A stretch of DNA of 64,000 bases from Forficula auricularia (lineage: Eukaryota; Arthropoda; Insecta; Dermaptera; Forficulidae). Where the stretch lies: the NCBI GenBank assembly GCA_024734495.1, contig JALMQS010000075.1, forward strand, positions 4,944,832 through 5,008,831, read 5' to 3'. Both the position numbers and the translations under genes were made by a program. Within the stretch, counting starts at the first letter, position 1. Every line of letters starts with the position of its first letter. The notes beneath the pieces were generated by a model. It saw nothing but the letters and a program-made list of their open reading frames with translations, made no database searches and had not been told where the DNA came from. Below, one piece after another: positions 10,811 through 23,105 of this stretch.

Positions 10811-13240
10811 ATACCGGGTGAGTTTTTTTATCTTGAGATAGTTTTAAAACTCAAAAACAGTGCATTTTATGAAAAAAGTTTATTTATATCACAGGGGGAA
10901 ACTAAACTACGCGATTGTTTGTCAATCAAGAACAAGCTTTCAGGAGTATTTCAATGTCAAGTTTAGTTTTTTAAATGGAAACCTATATGTTTCTATATAT
11001 ATTCTTATTCTGGAAAAAAAAACTGAATCAATTTCATTACAAAACTATTTTTTTATACGACATCAAATAAAAAAAATATTAAATCAATTAGATCTCGAAA
11101 AAAAACATAATAATTATTTTTAACAATCATTCAACTTAATTATCAAACAATAATGAACAAATATTTATAAATGATCTAATAATATTTAATAATTTAATAA
11201 TTTTGCGACAATGTTCTTAGACATTTCTGACTATATGAATGTATCGCAAGAATGGCGATAGGGAGTGCCTGTAAGCTTAGAACTTGTGCGAGGAAATTGT
11301 CTCCTGAAGCGGGGGAAGAAGAAGCTCGACCGCCATCTTGAATAGTTCAAAACATTGCCAAACATAACGTTATCAAATGAGAAATACATGTTTATCAAAG
11401 AGTTAATACTCTCATATAAGCCCGTTTTTCTTTAATATAAAATATAGTATATGTTCCTATGACTATTTTGTGTATATTTATCTTATTTTAATGTGAAATA
11501 ATTTTAATAATTAATAATTTTAATTAATTTCAATTTTCTCTAGATATCTGTAAAAATCAAAAAACTATAATTAAAAATAGTTCTTTTATTAGTTTTTTTA
11601 TTAATGTGACCTTATAATTTTGAAAATCGAAGGTAAAATGATATATATTTTAGTATAGGACCATGTGGAAATCTCAATGTTTTGAAAGATCCAAGATGGC
11701 GGACTGTGAGTCAGCGATTACGTAGCCAGGCGACACTTTTCTAGCCATATGCTCTCTCTCTATATCCCTGATCGCAAGTCTTCTGGATGAATTTCAGTTC
11801 CAATTTTGATATTTTGGCCTTTTAAGTTTCTTCGTACTCTTTAGATTTCTTATTTTTAATTTATTTTTATTTATTTTTTTTTTAATAGATTTACAACACG
11901 ATAGAATGAGGCTCCTGAGGGCAAAATTATTAAATTATTTATTTAATAATTAAAATATTTGATCATTATTAAGTTGAATGATTGTTAAAAATCGGTTGTC
12001 TGTAAAGTCGGTTTACTGACGATAGTTGAACGTGACAACGTCATAAGAAAATACTGATGGAATGGTATTTTCTTATGACGTTGTCACGTTCAATATCGTC
12101 AGGAACTATCGAGCTGACAACGTCATAAGAAAATACTGATGGAATGGTATTTTCTTATGACGTTGTCACGTTCAACTATCGTCAGTAAACCGACTTTACA
12201 GACAACCGATTTTTTATTTCAAATTTTTGCATAAATTGAACTTTGTTGAAACAGTTATTAATATAAATAACAAATTCAAGAATTCACAAAATTGGTTTAT
12301 GTTAAATCAATCAGTTGTTATAAGTTATTAATAAATTTAACTTGTTTTACATTGTTATAAATATAAAAACTAAACTTAAAAGTTAGAACATTTATTTAAA
12401 TCACATTAATTGTTAATATCAATCGATTTTAATTCAAAGTGTATTTTCTAAAAGGAGAAAACAAATTCACATTTGATCTTTGAATTTGTAAATCGCGCGC
12501 TTACTACCTTGCGCAGTGATTGTGATTACTACAACATAACCTATTCACTTATGTCTTAGTCATTTATTTCATCATGTTATATTATCAGTCTGAAATTATT
12601 TACCTTTGCTGTTTGAATTGTTGCGATGGACGAAACTACCTTCACATTATCACTACACAATTGTTTTACAATTAACTGGCAACGTGTAAACTTGTATGCA
12701 GGCGCCTAAGCGAAATAGAAGCGCAAGACATAAACCGGTGTGTATGCCTATCTCTCTCACTCTCTCTCTCTCGCTCTGTCTCTCTCGCTCTTAGGCGGGC
12801 TAACCATGCCCGAGTGGAAGGGACGCGTGCCTCTCACTCGCTCTCATTGTGAGCGCATAAGGTGAGCGGAGCGTAACGCAGTTTCTTGAAGTGTCACCCG
12901 GCAAACCAATTTATAAGACGTTGTCACGTCAAAATAATTATTATGATTTATTTCAGATCTAATTGATTTAATATTTTTGTTTATTTGATTTATAAAAAAA
13001 TATTTATAATGAAATTGGTTCAGTTTTTTTTTCCAGAAGAATATTTACAGAAACATATAGGTTTCCATTTAAAAAACAGAACTTGATCTCGAAATACCCT
13101 TGAAAGCTTGTTCTAGGTCGAAATACAATAGCGTAGTTTAGATTTCCCCCCTGATATAAATAAACTTTTATTTGAAACTTTTTTCCATATAATGTTTTTG
13201 AGTTATAAAACTGTCTCAAAATAAAAAACTCCACCGGTAT
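10811..13240. mobile_element. DNA element with TIRs of about 350 bp, carrying a nested hairpin MITE
   Basis: Left arm 10811-11160 and right arm 11950-11992 plus 12926-13240 are inverted copies (ends ataccgggtgagttttttta and ataccggtggagtttttt). Similar frames in both arms (NLYVS, KKTE) are a consequence of the repeat, not genes. The right arm is split by the family B MITE at about 11993-12925, and the intact left arm shows the empty site. Confidence 0.75.
11993..12925. mobile_element. Hairpin-headed MITE, family B copy 1
   Basis: It begins TCGGTTGTCTGTAAAGTCGG, followed by two consecutive hairpins whose arms contain gtgacaacgtcataagaaaa. It ends with ttataagacgttgtcacgtc next to AAAA. gtgacaacgtc at the head and gacgttgtcac at the tail form the TIR. 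The body contains CT-rich and GC-rich segments (12740-12880). It is inserted at an A-run. Confidence 0.75.
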
Positions 13241-13312
13241 ATTTATAAATTAAATATAAAAGAGGGGCCAAGCGTATGGTAAAGTAACTTTTAAGGAGTT
13301 CGGTGTTGGTTC

Positions 13313-14292
13313 TAGGTGAAACATTTTAATATAATAATAAAACTAAGATACGAGGTAGGTTTCACAAAAAGAAATAAAACAAAATTGGGTTTTGAATTCG
13401 ATATATTTCGGGGGTTAGCCCATCATCTGACATCTCCATTAGCTTATACCCTTAGATCATACGGAATCACTCCTGCTTTATACAACAACAACAATTTAGG
13501 CTCCCAATTAATTAACAATAAAATAGACAAAATTGATAAATTAGACAAATCAGGAGTGTATAAATTAACTTGTCAAGATTGTGACGCTTTTTATATTGGG
13601 CAGACAGGTCGCGCTTTCAAAATACGTTACTCCGAGCATGAAGAGCCCTTAATCTATCTCAACAAATCCGATAACATTAATTTAGATTCGACCTCAGCCT
13701 TCGCAATTCACTTACATGAATCTAACCATTCACCCTCTAATAATAACCCTATCCCCATTCATTTCGAAAGAAAGGCCTTAAATTGGACCTCTTGGAATCC
13801 ACCGAGATAAAAATAGCCCTCTCTATTAATTCAAATATTTTAAATAATCAATTGGAAGTGTATAAAAATACAATTATTGATTATATGTTATAATAAATTA
13901 AATAAACATTCCTTCCATTGTTTGCGCATTGAATATACTAGGGTAATTACACTCTCTCATATACCTTTCAAGTTGTACCTTCTCAGGTACTTGTCCATTC
14001 GTTATTATAATAGCAGGTATAGATCCCTTTTAAGCCAGCTCAAATCACAATAAAAAATATTAATTCTTAGAACAACTTCTCCCCCCCCCTCTTCCCCCTA
14101 CATTCCCCCCACCACATACATTTTTAAAAAAATTTAAAATTTCTTACTTGTAAAACTATTTTTCCAATATGTAATCAGTTTTCTTAGACTCCTGGTGATG
14201 GGCTAACCCCCGAAATATATCGAATTCAAAACTCAATTTTGTTTTATTTCTTTTTTGTGAAACCTACCTCGTATCTTAGTTTTATTATTGTA
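13313..14292 (+). mobile_element. 5'-truncated Penelope-like element with inverted terminal fragment
   Basis: The left segment 13313-13430 is the inverted copy of the right end 14188-14292 (shared ggttagcccatcatc and tatatcgaattcaaaac). Between them lies the 3' end of a PLE open reading frame (GIY-YIG endonuclease) and its 3' UTR. A truncated copy carrying an inverted terminal fragment is typical of PLE insertions. Both ends carry hammerhead-like motifs with one core change each. Confidence 0.75.
13431..13893 (+). pseudogene. PLE GIY-YIG endonuclease domain, frameshifted remnant
   Basis: The frame reads SPLAYTLRSYGITPALYNN, then SGVYKLTCQDCDAFYIGQTG, then RAFKIRYSEH. GVYKLTC-x2-C with YIGQTGR-x-F-x-x-R-x-x-EH is the GIY-YIG-like endonuclease of Penelope-like retroelements, with its characteristic Cys pair. 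Downstream are the conserved His/Asn segment (HLHESNHS) and, after a -1/+1 shift near 13773, LKLDLLESTEIKIA ending in a stop at 13891-13893. The reverse transcriptase part is missing. It is a dead 5'-truncated copy. There is no splice signal or neighbouring host exon. Confidence 0.85.
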
Positions 14293-14640
14293 TGGTAAAG
14301 TCATGTGGATGACCACTTCAGTTTATTTTTATAAATTTCTGTGCAGAGAATAAAAAATTTTCGGAATCAAAAAATTGATTTTTATTCATTGATAGTGATT
14401 GAACGCCGCCTGGTAAAGGTAGGGTATGCATTCGAATAGAACGTTCTACCCTTCGGGTTGCATCATCAGGCGCCTAACCATTACCACCACATGAAATTTC
14501 GGGCCCGGGAGTCCCCTTATTATGGAATAAGTATGTGTTTTTTTTTATGAAGTGGAAAAAGTTGGACACCCTATATATGCACTTTTATTTTCTAAATTAC
14601 CCCTTTAAAAAATGGCGCGGGACAGACAGGTGCACTTAAA
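14293..14640. other. Repeat fragments between PLE and the next element
   Basis: 14296-14330 matches the end of family G (gtatggtaaagtca, then gtggatg). 14433-14469 is a PLE-like hairpin (acccgaagggt) with CTGATGA but GAAC in place of GAAA on the minus strand. No gene is seen. Confidence 0.45.
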
Positions 14641-14659
14641 CTCCCTTTTTGTGGGGTCT

Positions 14660-16334
14660 TTGTATAGTTGCTTTATATTTCATTTTTGAAAGCAATTATT
14701 TATCCAAATTTCCATTGATAAAGGTCGACCTTCTCTCGAAACTTTTCTTTACATTGCCGAAATCTATAAAAAAAACTGAGAAACTTTCAAAAGAACTATT
14801 TTTTTAAACGACATAAAATAAAAAAAAATATTAAATCAATTAAATCTAAAAAAATAAATCCAAATAATAATTATTCTTAACAATTATTAAACTTAATTAT
14901 TAAATAATAATGATCAAATATTAAATTAATAATTAAATAATTTAATTATAATTAATAAATTAATAATTTAGTGACAATGTTCTGTTGATTGAAAAGTTTT
15001 TGTTTTGCCGAGGGTAGCAGAGTTGTTGATTCACAAAGAAAAACAAAAAGGTTGTCCTCTGCTTGATGCAAATAAACATACACACATATATGGTATATCT
15101 GTATATATATGTTATTTATTTGTTTGAGACTATAGTTTCGAAGTCTTTTTTTTGTGCCTATGTTACCTCATATCTCCGCCAATTGTCAACCGATTTTGAA
15201 AAAAAATTTTCGTTTTTTTTTCATAGATATTAGACCTTTTTTATTAGGTTTGTTTAGACCTAACCTCTTTGTTTATGAACCGATTTCGATGGTTCTTTTT
15301 TTATCGAAAGGGGGTGTCTTAGGGATGGTGCCATATTAATTTGGTCAAGTTCTGATGATATGATCACTATTAATAACATCACTAAAAAGAGAAAAATAAA
15401 AATGATTTTTAAGAAAAAAATAAAAACCGACTTCAAAAAATTAAATGCAACAAATAAAATACACTAAAAGGTATAAAATAATTATTATCTTATTTAGTTA
15501 CAACTAAACGACGAAATATTAACATGAAATTACTTTTTGAAGTCGGTGCCAAACATATACCTTTTATGAATCGCACTCGACGGATCTTACTTAGTACGTT
15601 TGGCGGGTACGCTCGCTTATAGGTATAGTTTGTTTGGTACCGACTTCAAAAAGTAATTTCATGTTAATATTTCGTCGTTTAGTTGTAACTAAATAAGATA
15701 ATAATTATTTTATACCTTTTAGTGTATTTTATTTGTTGCATTTAATTTTTTGAAGTAGGTTTTTATTTTTTCTTAAAATTATTTAATTATAAATGTTGTT
15801 TTTCATGGAGTCAATATCCATGAAAAACAACATTTATAATTAAAAAAGACTGATGATGAAGACCAAGACTTCGAAACTATATTCTCAAACAAATAAATAA
15901 TATATATATATATATATACAGATATATATGTGTGTGTGTTTATTTGCATAAAGCAGAGGACAACCTCTTTGTTTCTCTTTGTGAATCAACAACTTTGCTA
16001 GTATCGGCAAAACAAAAACTTTTCAATTATTTCAAATAACTACTTATTTTCATTGTTGTGACTTTTCAATTTAATAATTATTTATTCAATAATTAAACAT
16101 TAGATTTTTTTGAGATCTAATTGATTTAATATTTTTCTAATTTGATGTCGTATAAAAAAATAGTTCTTATGAAAGTTGTTCAGTTTTTTTTTCTAGATTT
16201 AGGAAATGTAAAGAAAAATATAGGTTTCTATTTAAAATAAAAACAGAAAAATTAACCTTGAAATACCCTTGTTCTATGTCGACAAACAATAATGTAGTGT
16301 AAGTCAAGATAAAAAAACCTCACCCGGTATATAT
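14660..16334. mobile_element. Three-level nested element: long-TIR transposon, PLE palindrome, foldback
   Basis: The outer arms (about 14770-14960 and 16080-16334) belong to the same long-TIR family as 10811-13240 (ataaaaaaaatattaaatcaatt; cctcacccggtat). Inside is an inverted PLE pair (about 15000-15135 and 15845-16025, sharing gttgtcctctgcttgat). Inside that is a foldback with arms 15425-15550 and 15638-15755 (accgacttcaaaaa, then ttagttgtaact). Left outer boundary is uncertain. Confidence 0.65.
15850..15884 (+). ncRNA. Hammerhead-like ribozyme motif (PLE)
   Basis: CTGATGA (15850-15856), one extra T, stem II GAAG/CTTC around a 7-base loop, GAAA (15873-15876), then CTATATTC. The stem III/cleavage region has drifted from the CTATAGTC seen at 31 kb. 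Confidence 0.5.
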
Positions 16335-16652
16335 AATTACCTTTTAGTATTAATTCAATTAAATAATATTAATTGCTAAATTCTAAAATGGCTGTTCATA
16401 CTAATTTATTAACCTCGCTATATACTTTTTAGCTATAATTGTTTTTTATTTATTTATTTATTATTATTATTATTTGATAAATTTTAATATAAGTAATAGT
16501 CATAATAACATTATTTTTCTTATTTATTAGAATCTTTTCCTTAAAAATCCAATATAAAAAATAATATATTGTGGATATATATATAATAATATATATATAT
16601 TTATATATATATAAATATTCATTGAGGTTTCCGCGGTTGGGTTCTATGTTAT

Positions 16653-16887
16653 TAGAGATTTTTCGGGTTTCTCCGCATGGGTTTGAGAGTTTTTCTCGAT
16701 GTTTCGGCTCTCCTTTTGGAGCCATTTTCAAGAGAGGGAGCAGATGGTCTCTGGTCATGATCTTAGCCTCGTTGTCCTAAGTGCCACGTAGACCATCCGC
16801 TCCTCTCTTGAAAATGGCTCCAAAAGGAGAGCCGAAACATAGAGAAAAACTCTCAAACCCATGCGGAGAAACCCGAAAAATCTCTAA
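16653..16887. repeat. Long hairpin, arms about 100 bp, loop about 35 bp
   Basis: Arms 16653-16750 and 16790-16887 are nearly perfect complements (ctccttttggagccattttc). Each arm holds a decayed PLE-type motif (GGCTC...GAGCC then GAAACA). (TA)n tracts flank both sides. Confidence 0.75.
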
Positions 16888-17224
16888 TGTATATATATAT
16901 ATATCAGAATAAATTCTTGATTGTTTTATTTAATAAAATAAAATTAATTTCTTTGTAAAAACAACTTCAAAAAAAATCCCATTATCAATTGAAATGTGAA
17001 ATACTTAGATTGATTCGGTGTCAAAAGAGAACCTGTCGCTGGTCTTCTTCTTTTTTTCTTTTGTATGGGCTGGCCCCTCAATCGTGAAAAGAACAGAGTA
17101 GAAGGAAAAGAAGCCGGGATCACGTAGCCAAATCTCAGAAAGTTAGATATAGTCCAATTTACTAAGTTTTTAGGGGCTTCGAGCAGTGGTAAATTCTCCG
17201 CGCGATAAATTAGGTTAAATTTAT

Positions 17225-17490
17225 TTCCCACTTGTTGACATCAACCCTAATTCCCGGAGACGTCTTCTGCTAGTCCAAACACTTAGGTTGACTTGTCGAG
17301 TTTGTAGAAGGCGCTGTTGAATTTGAGCTGCTGTACAATAACGATCCCTCAATAGGTATCCAATAGTCATCTCTCTCATTTGAAGCTCTAATTCGACCAG
17401 ATTCCGGTCTCCTGGCATAACAGTTTGTTTTTCTATACCGTTTTATCCCCAGAGCTCTGTGGATACATCCAACCGAAAGTTGCGACATCT
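17225..17490 (-). pseudogene. Tc1/mariner transposase N-terminal fragment, frameshifted
   Basis: One minus frame gives RYRKTNCYARRPESGRIRAS and the adjacent frame gives RYCTAAQIQQRLLQTRQVNL then SVWTSRRRLRELGL. Together they match the paired-like helix-turn-helix region and GRPR-like hook of Tc1 transposases. The frame changes near 17370, and no catalytic DDE domain follows. It is dead. Confidence 0.75.
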
Positions 17491-17499
17491 CTTGGAGAT

Positions 17500-18297
17500 A
17501 TATATATAATTAATAATTTAAGACGTTAAGCAATATACCTATACGATCTTCCATCATTTGTTAGAGCTACATTTTGAGCTATTTCCTCGGTTTTTAGAGG
17601 CATTATGTTTGGACAATATTTAAAATGAAATTAAATTAAAAGATGAGATATTCAAATCGAACTGATAAACATTAAAAAATTCAATTTAATTCGATATTAG
17701 ACGATAATCATTTAATACAATTCAAATAAAGGGATCAGATTTCAAACCTGAAAATTTATGCTAGTTTAAATAAATTTAATTTTAAGGAGCTTAAATTAAA
17801 TTAATACATTGTTTTCACTATAAAAATGTTTTAAAATATTTGTACAATCACAGAATGTATTAAAAGTTTAAATGTTTTTTCTGAAAATTATTTAAAAAAC
17901 TAAATTCCACTTTTTTGCACCACAGTGTATATTGGTGAGACGAAGAATAAAGAAACACGTGTAAGTAGATCATTATTGGAGAAATTTGATATCAGTTTAG
18001 CCTCGACTGTCGTAAAGTAGTCATGTTCCATAATATTTACATAATTATTATTGAAATACAACCGTTTGCAGACCGCTTTCTTTCTATTCGATTTTTCAGA
18101 CCAGGATAATATTTAATTCACTCAGAAATTATAGGAAAAAGTAAGATTTTTATCAAGTCATGGTACGCTCTCCAAATTAATTCTACCCTTAAAATAAATA
18201 TAAATATAATGAACCATTAAAATATAATTTTTTGAATCAATTAAGATGGTCATTGTCATAATCTTAAAAATATACGTATCTATGTAAAATTACGATA
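17500..18297. other. AT-rich stretch, no gene seen
   Basis: No coding signal, clear terminal repeat or RNA motif is visible up to the scaffold gap. Confidence 0.4.
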
Positions 18298-18397
18298 NNN
18301 NNNNNNNNNNNNNNNNNNNNNNNNNNNNNNNNNNNNNNNNNNNNNNNNNNNNNNNNNNNNNNNNNNNNNNNNNNNNNNNNNNNNNNNNNNNNNNNNN
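18298..18397. other. Scaffold gap (100 N)
   Basis: Exactly 100 Ns, a conventional gap of unknown real length. Confidence 0.99.
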
Positions 18398-18553
18398 TGA
18401 GACCGTGACAGATCGAATTGTCACCCCAAAACCCTCTAACCTCGTGAATTTCATCAAAATCGGTAGAGCCGTTTTCAAAATAGAACTAAGATACAAATAT
18501 ATATATACAAACAAATATATATATATATATAGAACGAGCAAAAAATTGTATAC

Positions 18554-18596
<43 letters not shown>

Positions 18597-18945
18597 TATA
18601 CAATTTTTGCTCGTTTAATAAGAGTAGATTATAGTAAGTACTGATTAGATTTTGGATTATCTCGTTCAAAAGGCAGAAAATATTATTTTCTCAATTATTC
18701 TATTGAAATTTTATATTTTTTACTATATATAAAAAAGACACCTGAACCACTTTATTTGTAAACACACCTGTTTTGTTTCAGAGAATCTTCCTTCATTCTT
18801 CAAGGTTGTTCCATTTTGAACCCTGAAGAAAGAGGAAAGATTCTCCTAAACGTCGGTTTCAAAATAATATTATAAAGCGAATAGATTTCCAATAAATATT
18901 TTCACCTTTTCTTCCAATTTATTTTTATTAAGCAACAAAAGGATT
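18398..18945. repeat. LINE-tail-like segment, AT palindrome and decayed PLE end
   Basis: 18440-18490 (ttcatcaaaatcggtagagc) resembles a common insect LINE tail and recurs inverted at 36010-36060. 18535-18612 is a palindrome centred on (TA)n (gagcaaaaaattgtata). 18823-18857 has CTGAAGA with GAGG/TTCTC stem and TAAA instead of GAAA, then CGTCGG, a mutated hammerhead-like motif. Confidence 0.55.
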
Positions 18946-19388
18946 GTGATTCCATTATTAGTAAAGTAAGTCTTGTTTTTGTGAAAAAAAATCGAAGTTG
19001 GTGCTTATAAAGCTCATTAAGTTTAAGGCTAGGCACACATAGTCGATTTTCAGTCGACCCAACAATTTAGTTGGGTTGGTTTGAAATCGTGATGAATTAT
19101 TAATTTATAAACAACTCTAATTAAATAACTAAGCTCGATTTTTTATCAAAAGTGCTCATCGATCGATTTTGATTAAATAATCGAGTTGATCTGCAGTTGT
19201 GTTGCTTATAAACAACACAACTGCATATATGCACCTACATTAAACTTAATATATTTATGTCCATCAACTAAACTATCGCTCGACTGGACATCGTCTGTGT
19301 GTCCTAGCCTAAAAGTCCCCTGAATCAATAAAAGTGGTTTTTAGTTATTTATCACCATTGAAGTCATTACTATTTTATATAAAAAAAT

Positions 19389-20028
19389 CGGTTGTCTGTA
19401 AAGTCGGTTTACTGGACGATAGTTGAACGACAACGTCATAAGAAAATACCATTCCATCAGTATTTTCTTATGACGTTGTCACGTTCAACTATCGTCAGTA
19501 AACCGACTTTACAGACAACCGATTTTTTTCATAAAATTCTTCGTTCAGAAAATCATTTTAAATTTACAAAATACTTGAATAAAATTTATTGTTTAAATTT
19601 CTACTCGACTGTTAAAATTTAATTTTGATTTTATTATTTTATAATAATAAATTTTGTATTGACATTATTTCTTTCAGCAAGTAAACTGAATAAAAGTTGT
19701 TGTTCAATTAGTTACTTAATTATTTTTGCAAATTTAATTGTAATTTGTTGTAAAAAAGTAATAATTTTGAATAATTTATTATAAGAATAAACTGTGATTA
19801 AATTATTGTTCATAAATCTTAAATTTAAAATTTAAAATTTGGAAACATCATTAAAATTTTTGTAACTGTAGCTTTTAAAAAGCCCGTCTCAATCTTTGTC
19901 GCTCGTTCCGCGCTCTCGCTTGCACTTCAAGCCTTAAATGGAACGCCTCAGAGCGAGGTAACGCCGCATGAGTCATGTTTTTTCGTGCGTGCAGCTTGCT
20001 CCATCTAATTATAAGACGTTGTCACTTC
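19389..20028. mobile_element. Hairpin-headed MITE, family B copy 2
   Basis: It has the same head (tcggttgtctgtaaagtcgg), one hairpin with arms around ataagaaaataccattccat, and the same tail (ataagacgttgtcacttc). The body 19530-20015 is nearly identical to 56620-57107, which suggests recent activity. Confidence 0.8.
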
Positions 20029-20430
20029 AAAAAAAAACCTAGGAGAATGTATTTTTAATTTTTCTGGGCATATAATTAATAACTAATTTAAATTTATTGT
20101 ATAAACGATTGAAGCCGAATTGGTCCTATTTTGTTTTCACTTGATAGATGTCGAAATGGAAATTTCTAGATATCTAATGAGAAACAACTTTTCGATAATA
20201 TATGCAAATCCAAAATGAAACACAATTTGGTCATTAATGAAAACTTTGTAGCTTTGATAATTCTGGATGTTCAAAGCGAATGCTTCGTTCATAGTCTGAC
20301 CAAGAACTCCACTGAGAAGAAAAAAGATAAGGCGAGATGTTTTTCGTTTCGCGGCATCAAAGATCAGTTCATTGATCTTGCTAAGTTCAGGTTCTATTTA
20401 ATTAATTTATCAACTCGAGTATAAAAATTG
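20029..20430. other. Non-coding stretch
   Basis: A 69-codon frame is present (20215-20424) without a recognisable domain or repeat match. I do not support it as a gene. Confidence 0.35.
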
Positions 20431-20439
20431 AAATCCATT

Positions 20440-20780
20440 AAAAGGAGGCCCGGGTGTAATTTTGCATGGCGGGCTGATAGCGAGCGAGTGGGTGGCCAGC
20501 ATTGCTGTCAACTCCCAAGGGGATTAGCTACGCGTCTCACGTCCGGCCCAGCTTTCATAAGACAATATTAATTCCAACGGCTTATTCATCAGATCGCTCA
20601 GCAGGGGAAATTGACCCTGGGATTCCCTGTCCCGTGACCCCTCTCAGCCACCCCGGATTCCATTCAAGATTAACAAGTTTTTCAATCGGCGAATTTAAGA
20701 AGACAAGCCGAAATGAGGGGAATTTCACGAAGAGAAAAAGGGCAGGAAATACAAGATTAATTGGATTAATCAAAAGATAG
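20440..20780. other. Moderately GC-rich unique segment
   Basis: Base composition is well above the local level, it has no repeat copy in the window and no coding family is recognised. Frames are open on both strands. It could be a conserved non-coding element, 5' UTR or promoter. Confidence 0.35.
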
Positions 20781-21144
20781 AAGGGTATATATTGATATGG
20801 AGATTAGAAAAATACAGTAATTTTTTATTAATCTCTGATTTGATGATCGTCTCGGCTGGTTAAAAAATAATTTCTCATCGATCAGAAGAGAAAAAGTTTG
20901 CCCTCCCTAGACCTAAGACACAGAATGGCTGAAGACATTTATGATGATGATGATAAGTTGTTAAGGGAGAAATTATTATCTGGTGGAAATCTAAATATAA
21001 TATAATATATTATACTATATGGTATATAAATATCTGTTATTTTGAAATCTTGAACGAAATTGTATGTATAAATGTAAAATTGTATGATTTTTCTTTTGTA
21101 TAATTGTATAAAAAATTGTATAAATGTTTCAATTTTCAGTATTA

Positions 21145-21179
21145 CTGAAGATGGTCAACCAGGGGTGACCGAAACTGTC
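21145..21179 (+). ncRNA. Hammerhead-like ribozyme motif (PLE)
   Basis: CTGAAGA (21145-21151), extra T, stem II GGTCA/TGACC (5 bp, 8-base loop), GAAA (21171-21174), then CTGTC. All conserved core positions are present. Confidence 0.6.
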
Positions 21180-21561
21180 TGGTAAATCGATCAAATAAAT
21201 ACTTACAATTGATTAAAATTTCTCTATTTATTTGTTTTATGTGACTAAAAAACCTTTAATTTATAAAATTTTAATTTTACTTAAGTCACTTAAGTTTTGG
21301 AAGAATCTTGGAAAAATATTAAAGAAAATTTTTAATTAATAAAACACCTTTATGCTTTAACTACGAAATAATTAAATTTGATGGTTCTTAGCTAGAATAA
21401 AAAATAGTTTTAATTATGAATACCTATTATTGGAAAATTTATTTGAGCGTAAGCGTCAAATTTATCAGTAACTTCGTTGTGTCTGCATCACGGGTTAAGA
21501 TTGTACCAGTTGAAAGTAAACTGCCTGCTGCGGACTTAGACGAAGTTAGGGAGTTTTCTTA

Positions 21562-21675
21562 GGGCCGGTTGTATGTCGCACAGTGCCTGGCATCTGATCG
21601 GCCATCCCAATCCCTCCATTTACCATCTACCCTGTGTTAGTAGTAAAAAGCATTTACTTTGCATACAACCGGCCT
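21562..21675. mobile_element. Harbinger-type MITE (114 bp)
   Basis: TIRs GGGCCGGTTGTATG and, at the other end, the complement of AGGCCGGTTGTATG. They are flanked by TTA on both sides (21559-21561, 21676-21678). TTA duplication with GGGCC ends is typical of PIF/Harbinger. Confidence 0.75.
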
Positions 21676-21679
21676 TTAG

Positions 21680-21870
21680 AGAACCCGGCCAGGTGATTAG
21701 TCACAGTAGGAGAGGCGAGCCTTGGCGGGCGAGCGAGAAGGGACTTCTCCCCCGCTCGACCCCTCTCTGTCGGCTGGTTGCTGGAAGGGGCCCTGCGCTA
21801 TATAAGTGAAGATTCCAGTTGGGGCGGTTGGTTGGGTTTTGGGACGGTAAGGGTATACATCTATCCAAGA
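21680..21870 (+). promoter_or_regulatory. Possible TATA-type promoter
   Basis: A unique GC-rich stretch (ggcgggcgagcgagaaggga) precedes TATATAAG at 21799-21806 and a G/T-rich start region. No coding exon could be attached downstream. Weak. Confidence 0.25.
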
Positions 21871-22600
21871 TATACAGTCATGGCTGTAGAGTTACACTCG
21901 TGCTCTAAAATCTAAATCAACAAATATTAAACCCTTAACTAAAATAATTAAGTAAATATTTAACGCTCGGAATACCTATTTTAATTAACAATTGAGTAAA
22001 AAACTAATAGTTTTTCTTTTGATTGGCCTTGAATAGCATTATGCCCTTGGGTAAATACTACTGTTAATACTTAAAATAATTAAATAATTATTTAATCATT
22101 AATTAAAACACTACATAAATACCAAATCTTTGACTGACTATACTAATTTAAACTCTTAACTAAAAAGTAAACTAACTTTTAACAAGTATCTAATATAATT
22201 TAATATGAATACCTATATTAAAACTTTAACTAAAATGCTATTTAGATCAATATTGAACCACAAACTAAAATGCTTCATAGGTAATAAAATTTATTTAAAA
22301 TTTTAAAGTTCAAATTGCAGATAGTTAGTGAGATACTAGTAGACTTAAAATTTCTAGAGAAATCTTGGAAGATTGTATCTATTAAATCCGTCCGAAATGT
22401 AATGGATAATTTGATTACATGTTAGAATTTGCTTATTTTGAATATTTTTTTTTTCGTTGATACTTTCAAAATAAGTGTAGGTATAATAGTAATCCACATT
22501 TTGTTAATATTTTTTTCCAAGATTCGTAGAGATGTGGACAAAATAATTTTTTCATAAACAAATATTAACCAGAGCTGAATGCTTTTACAATCTATTTTGA
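21871..22600. other. AT-rich non-coding stretch
   Basis: No gene or clear element is seen. Confidence 0.4.
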
Positions 22601-22609
22601 TTTCAGAAA

Positions 22610-23105
22610 CTTGATTTTATTGTTTTAAATGTCATCATTGAATCTATTATATTGAATAAGCTAAAATTCGTTTGAATAGAGAGGAAAGGCATAACTATTT
22701 AGATATTATAATAATAATCTATTGTTATTTCACTATTTCATACTTTATTAAGTTTTCTCATTGAAAAAAATATTAACTACCTATTCAAATGATAACGAAT
22801 TTTGATTTATTATATAAATTACTTCATGTATTGGTGCTCTCAGGTCTTCGTTTTTTATGGATCCCAACAACTGATATTCCTTACTCTTATTTCTTTTATG
22901 TCTTCTAATCTTTTCCTACTTTATTTTTCTCTCTTCTTCCTCTATAAAATTTGTGTATTGGTGAACTCTTTTGCCAAATTTGTAAAATATTGTTGCTAAA
23001 TTATGTATAAACACTAGGTGGGGCCTAAGGTCCTATGTTTGTATACTTTGTTAAATAAATAAATAAATAAATAAAATAAATGTCATTTAAAACAATAAAA
23101 TCTAA
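22610..23105. mobile_element. LINE-like 3' end with (AAAT)n tail
   Basis: ggtggggcctaaggtcctat leads into gtatactttgttaaataaat and a (AAAT)n tail at 23055-23090. The surrounding sequence (22610-22632 and 23083-23105) is an inverted pair (ttttattgttttaaatg). The upstream frame of 65 codons is hydrophobic noise. Confidence 0.5.

Noticed and set aside
12760..12800. CT-repeat tract as promoter element
   Set aside because: It is a microsatellite inside a MITE and no gene follows.
10860..13234. Similar frames at 10860-11123 (plus) and 13004-13234 (minus) that look like a conserved protein
   Set aside because: They are the two arms of a terminal inverted repeat; the similarity is at DNA level and includes frame breaks.
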